Below are positions 34,817-42,741 of a stretch of DNA of 64,000 bases, in pieces. Where the stretch lies: contig OZ038321.1 of NCBI GenBank assembly GCA_964035795.1, forward strand, positions 21,206,283 to 21,270,282. The letters are read 5' to 3'. A model generated the notes under the pieces. The model ran no database searches and was not told where the DNA came from. It was given only the letters and a program-made list of their open reading frames with translations. The position numbers and the translations under genes are program-made. The DNA is from Pterobdella sp. o SKG-2022. Taxonomy: Eukaryota > Annelida > Clitellata > Hirudinida > Piscicolidae. The first letter of the stretch is position 1, and each line of letters opens with the position of its first letter.

Positions 34817-37028
34817 ATTTTATATATTTATCAATTTACGCATTTACCTATTTATTAATTCACCCGTCAACCGATCAACCAATCATCGTCATCATCGTGT
34901 TATTTTTATAGGGCTAGACTACCTTTAATCTTGTAATAAACTCTCAAGCATAAAACCAACTACTTGATAAATTGATAAACACCCACTTTATCTATGTCGA
35001 TCTTGGGTAAATTCATATCCTGTTCCATCTTCTTGTATGTCTCCTCTGCCTTCTCAGCATCACTGAACGCCTTCTCATATCTTCTCTTCGCCTTTGAATT
35101 AGCAATGGTGAAGTTTAATTTGATGGTATCAGTCTATATTGACTAAATACTTATCTATTTGAAGTTAATGATAAATTTAATATGAAACAGGCATTATTTA
35201 TAAATATATAGAATGATAGATAGATAGGCAGATTATATTATTGAAACTAAAATCTCTAAAATTAATAGACTCATCTTTATCCTCATTATTTATCATCTTT
35301 ATATTACATGTTCATTGGGTTAGAATGATTTCTCAATATTTTATATTGTTTGAATATATACAATCTTGAAGTTGTTTAACAAAAATCAAATTCTAGAAAG
35401 TTAATAGCATAATTGGCCATAAAAAAATAATTGGACTCTAGGTTAAAAAAACTAATTATCATAATAATTTTATACTATTAAGCATGATTAAAACTAATCT
35501 AATTGCCTGATTTTGTCCAGAATATAGCTTGTTAGGATATTATTGGGGGTTTCTTTCAAAAGTAACCCACTTTTGACCATTTATTTTGTTATAAGCTTGT
35601 GTATATGGTAACATTAGGGTAAGGTATTAGTTAATAGTTACTTTTTTTTAAAAATAACTTCACAAAAAGAGGCAATATTTTGATAATTTTTTTCATTCAA
35701 CTAAAATTTTCGACAAATTCAACTTTGTCATAGTTCATTAGTCCAATGGTGTATGACAAAGTTGAATTTGTCAAAAATTTTAGTTGAATGAAAAAAATTA
35801 TCAAAATATTGCCTCTTTTTGTGAAGTTATTTTTTTTTTTAAATTTACAACATATTGATACATGATGTCTTTGAAGAATTGATAGTAACATTCCTGATTT
35901 TTTATGAGACATGATTTAAACAATGAATCAATTAACTTTGTCCAGTTTATCTTTTTGGTTTTTGAGTTGGATGCTGAGTTTCTCACCCTCTTGTTGTGAC
36001 TATAGTGTTAGAGGCAGTTTGAATTGAAAACATTCTTGTGAACTTTTGAGAATACTATTGTAATTCAAACTTTAAATAAAAATTTACTAAAACATATCAT
36101 TAGTATAAAATAAATTCTAAAACTAATAATGAAAGTTAAGCCTCAAACCCTCTTTCTGTTTTGTTTTGATTCTACTTGGAAAGTACTCATGTTTTTAATA
36201 ATGGATTCAGATATTCTATCAGCAATGGTTTCATGCTGACCAGCCAAGTCGAATAATTCATCAAACAACTTGTTCAACCCTTTGGTCACTGTAAACCTTT
36301 GAGAATTTAATAATTGATGGTTAATTAAGTATTGACTGCATTAAATGAATTAACAAATATAAGAAATATTTAGCCTTGAATAGTGATGAATTTTTGTACT
36401 AGTTTCAAAACAATCATGTTTAAAAAGTCTTACTGGGTTAAAAATATTACATTTTTTATTTTATTACTTACTCAGTATCATCAGATTTTTTTTGTTGAAA
36501 ATTTTTGATCAATTTTCTGTAGATGAAAAATGTTATATTTGCTCAGAATTGATCACAAATAAAAACAATTTTTTAAATAAAATGCTCATATAATGAATAA
36601 ATATAATTGACACAAAAATTCTAAATATTTTTATAATTATATATTCAGGTATGTTAAAATTCAAAATTCTTTGATACAATGGAACTTAAATCTTTTCTAA
36701 TTACTTGAGCGATTTAGAATATTCTCTTTCAACAGAGCATCTTTCTTTGAAAAAATGTATGAATCTGTCATTTTGTTCATAGTTCCGATAAGAATCAGAA
36801 ATGAGAACGTCAAACTTGTCCTATGTTGAGAACATATAATGTCAAATTGATTTATCTTAATTAAATAACCATAAGAAAATTTAAAATGAAAACAATTAAT
36901 CAATTAACAGATTTTTAATGAAAACTTTTGTAGAGTATTTGATTTCAGTCAAAACAGGATGCTTATCTGGTTATAAGTTAAGTTTATATTTTTAAAACTC
37001 TCACCCATAATTCACTCCCCCAATCCAT
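29099..37028 (-). CDS. Cip4: CIP4/FBP17/TOCA family F-BAR, HR1 and SH3 adaptor
   Basis: Cytoplasmic adaptor that bends membranes through its F-BAR domain, binds active Cdc42 through HR1 and recruits WASP/dynamin through SH3, linking endocytosis to actin. Fourteen minus-strand exons join in phase to 560 residues: 37005-37028, 36705-36820, 36149-36296, 35937-35999, 34987-35091, 33153-33281, 32644-32752, 32498-32535, 31905-32099, 31109-31302, 30786-30918, 30165-30277, 29454-29623, 29099-29244. The start encodes MDWGSELW, the family N-terminus. F-BAR covers about residues 4-245 (DLAGQHETI, KRRYEKAFSDAEKAEE, VVPIVNRCIEG). The hallmark GFPIPGDIPFEDL follows it, HR1 lies at about 343-418 (FSHLPPKQQRKALLAKLDQL), and SH3 at about 501-558 (CKALYAFDG ... 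WLRVKR ... GYVPSTYVQML). Length fits the family (about 550-620). The gene is head to head with NOB1. Confidence 0.96.
30430..30700 (+). mobile_element. Degraded LINE 3' coding fragment in a CIP4 intron
   Basis: The plus strand encodes RVRPKMIWEQTIEKDMKA followed by an EALDRQG-like stretch, the pattern (R-P-x-x-x-W-x-x-x-I-x-x-D-x-K) seen near the C-terminus of many LINE reverse-transcriptase ORFs. In-frame stops follow. It lies antisense to CIP4 between exons 30165-30277 and 30786-30918 and has no complete ORF, so it is a 5'-truncated relic. Confidence 0.65.
31783..31860. mobile_element. Foldback element (family A), partial copy
   Basis: Inverted relative to 19476-19577. It carries the same loop words (GATAATGTAAGCTAGCCTTACGAAAAGCTT in two parts) and the TTTGTGTTTGTTGTCCTTAC arm; the opposite arm is lost or degenerate. 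It lies in the CIP4 intron between exons 31109-31302 and 31905-32099. Confidence 0.7.
32577..32640. repeat. (TCTA)n microsatellite
   Basis: About 16 tetranucleotide units with TTTA and CCTA variants, ending a few bases from the 3' boundary of the CIP4 exon 32644-32752, i.e. immediately beyond its 5' splice site. Confidence 0.95.
32882..33092. mobile_element. Foldback element (family B) with 75-bp arms
   Basis: Left arm 32882-32956 and right arm 33019-33092 are reverse complements apart from a one-base length difference in an A run. The spacer of about 62 bases is partly palindromic itself (TAATACG ... CGTATTA). It is intronic in CIP4, 60 bases from the exon 33153-33281, and non-coding. Confidence 0.85.
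34702..34816. repeat. (CTAT)n microsatellite
   Basis: About 28 tetranucleotide units, nearly perfect, in the CIP4 intron next to exon 34987-35091; degenerate CTAT/TTAT units flank it from 34676 and up to about 34860. Confidence 0.96.
35650..35834. mobile_element. Foldback element (family C) with 81-bp arms
   Basis: Left arm 35650-35730 and right arm 35754-35834 are reverse complements with about one mismatch, separated by 23 bases. It includes the words CTTCACAAAAAGAGGCAATA and TTCATTCAACTAAAATTTT. A decayed half copy with the same word order appears at about 40903-40975. It is intronic in CIP4, between exons 34987-35091 and 35937-35999. Confidence 0.88.
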
Positions 37029-37275
37029 ATTAAGAATATTCTTACAAACTAATGATTTTGTTTGAAAAGTTAAAACCTCTGTTTGATTATTCCTATGATT
37101 TGTACTTTTGCTTACTAACCAGTGCGTGTTTACTTTAAAACGCATTAAAACTAAAAAAATAAAATATTATTTTAAATAAATATATTCTTGATGAGTAAAG
37201 TATACTTTAAAATTTTTGAAGTATTAATACAAACATACAATTAAATGTCTGTGTTATTAAAAAGTGATTATAAAC
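37029..37275. promoter_or_regulatory. Probable bidirectional promoter of CIP4 and NOB1
   Basis: Only 247 bp separate the start codons of the minus-strand CIP4 gene (37028) and the plus-strand NOB1 gene (37276). The region is AT-rich without a clear TATA box. A head-to-head spacing this short usually means a shared promoter; the claim rests on geometry only. Confidence 0.5.
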
Positions 37276-39612
37276 ATGGATACAAAACCTGAAAACACGT
37301 GTAAAGTTCTTCATTTAATTGTGGATTCAGCTGGTTTTCTTAAAGATGCTCCTTTAAAAGTTAGTTTATTTTATTCATTTTTTTTCCTACTTGAATTAAC
37401 AGTTATAATAATACCTAAAGGACATAGGAAAAAATGTGTACACAATTGAACAAGTGGTTAGTGAAATTCGAGATCGGGCTACTAGGAGCCGTCTTCAAGT
37501 TTTACCATACGAACTAATTTTCAGAACTCCTTCTGCCGAAGCTATAAACTTCGGTTTGGTCTGATATTTGCTAAGCTTTTCCAGTCTATTTAACTATTGT
37601 TTTGAATAATTAGTAACAGATTTTTCAAAGAAAACAGGAGATTATGCAACTTTATCCTCTGTTGATTTAAAATTGATTGCTTTGACATTTCAACTTCATA
37701 AAGAACATGGGGATGCCAGTCAAATTAAATATGAACCAAACAAAAATGTTAGATTTTTTTGTCAAACAATAATATTTTTTGTTGAAATTTTGAAATAGTT
37801 TATCAAAAATTTAAATAATGTTTAAAATTAACAAATCCAGTAATAAGTTTTATTGATTTTTACTTGTTATATTTATTTTATCCATAAGTTTCAAACAAAT
37901 TAAAAGGTCTTGATTGAAGCAAAGTCAAAAAACATTGTTATTCCGAAAGGGTTTTATTTTGAAAAAAATATCAAAGTTGATCAGAATGAGACAAGTTCTA
38001 ATGAAAAGCTTGATTTACAAAGTGGAAAAGAAAATTCTTTAAATAAGGACTTAAATGATAAATGTAGTATTGATGCTTTAGATGAAAAATGCAGCATGGA
38101 AGATGAAATAAATAGTAGAAACAGTCAAAAGGATGATGGCTATAGTGATGATGAAGAGTGGTACTCATCAGAAGAAACTCTTGATGATGATGAGTATTAT
38201 AACACCATTGAACATTCTGATGACTTAATAGAAAATGAAGAGAAGGAAGAATATGAAGAAGATGATGAGAAGATATCAAACAATGACGATGATGATGAAG
38301 GCTGGATTACGCCAAAAAACATTGCTTCAATGAAAAAGGGTATTTCTAATCAATCTAATGTTAATACAGAACCTCTTAAAGTTGCTTGTTTAACTACTGA
38401 TTTTGCCATGCAGGTTTTTTATTCTTTGTTCAAATCATTTTTGCTTTTTCTAACTTCTTAAACCATATTGTTATCTAATATAATCGTCCAACTCATGCTA
38501 GCATGGAAACGGGCACAAAACGATGAGGATATAATTGATAATTATTCAATGGTCATGGCTTTCAAGCTGATGATTATTTTATAGTTAATGACTTACTTTT
38601 ATGGCAGAATGTGTTGATCCAGATGGGTTTGAGCATAGTATCATTAGATGGCATGGTGATAAAGCATGTTCGTAACTTTGTTCTCAAGTGCTCTGCCTGC
38701 TTCAAGTTTTAATTGTTTTGTTTTTCTTTTATCTGTATATTAATGATTACGTTTTTGGATAACCATCAGTAGAATCAATATCATTTTATTATAGTCGATA
38801 CCTTTTTTTTCAAGGGATCGCTGACTTTTTCGTATAATCTAATTATCATTTTTTCTTTGGTTTTAGGGTAACAAAGGATATGTCAAAAGTATTTTGCCAT
38901 CATTGTGGGAATCAAACTCTACAAAAGGTATAATAGTGAAAGATTTTCAATGATAAAAATATTTATTTGAAATTTAAATTGAGAAATGCCATTAATTTCC
39001 TCTTCATCGACGTTTTCTTATAATATGACGGTAGCTTTTTGAAATTTACATAAGGTATCAATGACGGTAAATGAGGATGGGTCTGTGGTGTACCACATGA
39101 ACAACAGGAGGCAGGCTAACATGAGAGGATTGAGGGTCAGTCATTAATAGACATTCGATTTCTTCAACAATGCCATCCTTCTTATTGATAGCTTGCAATA
39201 ATTAATAAACATGTTTTAAGGATTTTTTTATTTTCTACACTCAAATTATAATTAGTTTTTATGACTCCTAACAAAGAAAATTTTAAATTTATTTAACTCA
39301 GAAAGACCAATTTAGCGATTAATAATTTAAATTGAATTACCATTGGAATAACAACAGTATGCCCTGCCCACGCCAAAAGGAGGCAAAAACGCCCACAATC
39401 CTATCCTCTTTCCAGATCAAATAAAGACTAAAGGTCGTGAGAGGTCGCTTAAAAAATTCAACACTGACTTAATTTCCGATGATCAACCTTTTTCTTTGCA
39501 TACGTTGAACTCTAAAGGCGGTAAGCAAGCTACTAAACAGTGGGATGTTCAGCCCACGGTTGGTAGAAGAAAAAATCCGAACGTCAATCAAAAATGTAAA
39601 GCAAAAAGATAG
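37276..39612 (+). CDS. NOB1: NOB1, PIN-domain endonuclease for 18S rRNA 3'-end maturation
   Basis: Acts in late 40S ribosome assembly, cutting 20S/18S-E pre-rRNA at its 3' end (family knowledge). Eight exons join in phase to 450 residues: 37276-37359, 37421-37553, 37614-37747, 37907-38413, 38608-38705, 38867-38927, 39055-39135, 39358-39612. The N-terminal PIN domain shows the acidic residues expected for metal binding: Asp in IVDSAGF (about residue 17), Glu in VVSEIRDRATRSRL, and Asp in CLTTDFAMQNVLLQMG. A long acidic insert (about residues 150-265) precedes GWITPKNI, the usual NOB1 arrangement. A zinc ribbon follows (CSAC about 314-317, CHHC about 329-332), and the C-terminus has YALPTPKGGK and a basic tail. 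The ATG at 37276 is chosen because it precedes the conserved core; 12 bases upstream only a GTG is in frame. Human NOB1 is slightly shorter (about 412); the extra length is in the acidic insert. Confidence 0.97.
38482..38530. repeat. SINE-like core fragment in a NOB1 intron
   Basis: The words CGTCCAACTCATGCTAGCAT and GGAAACGGGCAC, then AAACGATGAGG, resemble a short repeat core that I recall from cephalopod and other mollusc genomes. Only one copy was noticed in this window, so the call rests on recollection of that motif. Confidence 0.4.
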
Positions 39613-39849
39613 TCTAGTTTACTTGTTTAAATAAAACGGTTATTTAGCGTTTTCTCTGTTTTTTATTTTATAAATTAAAGTTATTATAATGTTTGAGGAC
39701 GAAATAAAATAGTGTTTTTCATCAACTTCATATTCAGGTTAAATCAAAGTTGGTATTGTGAAGGTTCGATAAGGTGCTCTAGTTTTGGCGGTTCAAATGC
39801 ACTTTCACCTATCGTCAAAGTCTTTTGTTTTCCCCGCTTGTAGCAATTT
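39613..39849. other. Tail-to-tail 3' region of NOB1 and the coiled-coil gene
   Basis: A short AT-rich gap contains AATAAA on the plus strand close to the NOB1 stop (around 39631), a likely NOB1 polyadenylation signal. The two 3' UTRs must lie close together or overlap. Confidence 0.5.
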
Positions 39850-41356
39850 CTAAAAAATTTCATTTATTCCAAGTTTTTTAAATTCAATTATTTTGAATAG
39901 AGCAAAAACAAAGTACCGTATTTTTTCATTACGAGTTTTAGATGGGTCTTCTGAGTCATGAATGTCGAATGTTACAGTCTTGAATGCGTCGTTTGCACTA
40001 ATTTTATCTTTCAGAATTTTTTTAGGCATCTCAGTTTTAAAGAAACTTTTTTCAACATTTTCCTTCAAGTCACTATTAAGATTTCTCAGAATCAAAGATA
40101 TATCTGGAATTTCTGTCATTTTTAATTTATCAATGTCTTTAATGCAAGTAAATTTATGTTTCATAATTGGTACATTCTCTCCTCCAAGATTTAAACCAGA
40201 TCTGAATTCTCTATCAATGGAATTTTTTGAACTAGATCTTGAATCTAAAATATCAGAACCATGAGTAAGAGACTGGGTGTGATTTCCATGAGTACTTTTC
40301 GATACAGATTTTAACTGATTCGATAAATTTTTAAAATCCGCTTCTAGTTCTAAAAGTCTTTTATCAAACTCGGATATTTTATTTTCAAACAATATATTTT
40401 CATAATTTTTCGTGGATATATCTTTATCCATACTTCCAATTGGCTTTTTTTGATAAAACCCATTCTCACTGTTATCATAGAAAAAATTTTTGTTAGTTTC
40501 TTCGAACACATTTTCATTTTTTTTTATCATCGTTGTACAGTTGTTGCAATTTTCATTGGTCAAGGATTTTTGTGAGAGAATTTTTAATAACAGATCTTTA
40601 ATGTCTTTTTCAATGTTAGAATGTTTTATTTCTTTCAGTTGGCCTAGAAAAAAAAGCACAAGTTAAACGAATAAATTTCAATAAATATTTTAAGAAAACA
40701 ATTGAAATATAATAATAGATATTATCAGAAAATTCTTAAAAAGCTGAACCACTCACTTTGTATATCATACAAAATCTTGGTTTGAAAAAGTCTTTCTTTG
40801 TTTTGGGAAATAATGAAGTTATTTATTTCTGTGACTATCTTCAAATAATTGATTCATTTAATAAGTATAGCTTTTCAGAGACATTATGTATCAATGTTTC
40901 AAAAATAACTTCATAAAATAAGGCAGTTTTTTAATACTTTTTTTATTACTAAATCTAAAATTTTTTTATAACTTTAATTTTACAATAAATCATTAGTATA
41001 TCTTGATTTTTTTTATTTTTCAAAAAAACTTTATAAGTAAATAAAAAATGTGTTGCAAACATACTTCAGAGTCAAGGTAAAATGAATTAGTTTGTTTTTG
41101 AGTATTCCTTTTTTCTAAAAATTTTGCATTTAAACCGTAATTCTTTTCTGAAAAAAAAACAGACAACAAAAAAAATCATGCTTTTGTTAATCAAAAAACT
41201 ACCTTCCTTTTTTCTGAAAAGTCTATACTCATTATCAAGATCGCTCATCTTAGTCGTTACATTAAACGACTGATCAAGCTTCTTTAGATTCTTTTCGGTT
41301 TCTCCAATTTTATCGATGAAGTTTTTTCTCCATCCGTTTTTATTAACTTCTTCCAT
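39850..41356 (-). CDS. Unrecognised coiled-coil protein
   Basis: Two minus-strand exons, 41203-41356 and 39850-40643, join in phase (G at the first donor, GC opening the second) to 315 residues. The product is rich in Lys, Asn, Glu and Ser, with heptad-like stretches near the N-terminus (IGETEKNLKKLDQSF) and in the middle (ISEFDKRLLELEADFKNLSNQL), suggesting coiled coils. I recognise no domain and no membrane segment or signal peptide. The predicted C-terminus (YFVFALFKIIEFKKL) is unusually hydrophobic and AT-driven; a donor-like GTACTT after KIR near 39915 could mean that the true last exon differs, although little room remains before NOB1. It starts 233 bp downstream of the TXNDC9 stop on the same strand. 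Confidence 0.65.
40903..40975. mobile_element. Decayed half copy of foldback family C
   Basis: AAAATAACTTCATAAAATAA followed by GGCAGTTTTTTAATAC and TATTACTAAATCTAAAATTT keeps the word order of the left arm at 35650-35710, with many substitutions. It lies in the intron of the coiled-coil gene. Confidence 0.45.
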
Positions 41357-41588
41357 TCATAAAATAGTCAGACAAAAGTGAACTAACGTAAGTCTAATGA
41401 CTAATCCCATCCGCGACACCTTGGTAACTTGTTTCCATGTCAATGGATGAGTACGAAAAAATCTTGTTATAATTAGAGAAAATAAAAACATAAAACTTTT
41501 TATTCCAAAACAGTTTCAAAATATGATGAAAAATAATTAAAAGCAAAAATGATCATAGAGGAAAGCGAAAAAAAATACATTATTAAAG

Positions 41589-42703
41589 TTAATCATCATC
41601 AGTATCGCTGTCATCGTTACTTCGTATCTTTTTGTTCTTTTTAGAGAAACCAAAAACGGTCTTGATTTCTTTAGACAACCCACGAATAATATCTTTGAAA
41701 ATGAAATAAAATTGTTTAGGTAAATTAAAAAATAATTTTAATAAAGTCTTCAAAAGACAAAAATGGGAGTACTTATTACATTATATATAATAAATATTTT
41801 TAAGATTATGAGTAGCAAGTTTTTTTTTAAATAAATGATTGAAACTCACTTGATCTAGCAAGTCTATCTTCTAGTTGAGCAGTGAGAAAATTATCTGTAT
41901 TGCCCAATTCTTCAAAACCTATAATCCTTTTTTCAAGAAACCAAAATTTGAGGTTATATTCAATAAAAACAATTGAATTTCAAATAGCTTATTTAACACC
42001 TGTCAACAACTAGGCCTTTTTTGAAACAAACTAAAGTAGGAAGTATTTGAACATTCAGTTTGTTTACAAAAAACTTTGCTTTTTCCACACTTATTTTGAT
42101 GAAACGTGTCTCAAAATGCTTGCTTGATAATGTCTAGAAAATTTTTAAACTTATTAATAATGAATTTAATAATTATGAATTACTTATATAGCGCCTCTTA
42201 CGCATCGTTCAGAGGCGCTCTGTTATGAACTGCTTAAAGAAGGTTTTTAAAATAGTAGGATGGGGAGAAGATTTAAGATTAGGAGAAAGAGAGTTCTAAA
42301 GAAGTCGACTAGAAAAGGAAAATTCAGTTTTAGCGTAAGAATGAGAAAGAGAGACAATGAAGAGTTGAGAGCGAGTAGAAAACCGTAGGCCAGCACGTTT
42401 AGGAGGTAATTAGAGGTTAAAAAGATAGGAAGGCGAAGTAGAATGAGAAATTTTATACATGAAATTTTGAAGGAAGAGCGAAAGTGAAGAGGTAGCCAGT
42501 GAAGATCGACAAGACATGGAGAGATAGGAAAGAATTTAGGAGTTAAAGAGAGACCAGGCGTGCGGCAGAGTTGAAAGCTTTAGTTAGAGGGTAGAAAGTA
42601 GATTTAGGAAGAGTTGCAGTAATCAAGTCGGGAGAGAACAAGAGAGCAGACAATCTTAAGAGAAGCATCATCGAGATAAGAAGAGATCTGTCTGATACGA
42701 CGT

Positions 42704-42741
<38 letters not shown>

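Noticed and set aside
37998..38279. Histidine-rich minus-strand frame of 93 residues
   Set aside because: It is the antisense of the acidic insert of NOB1; no independent support.
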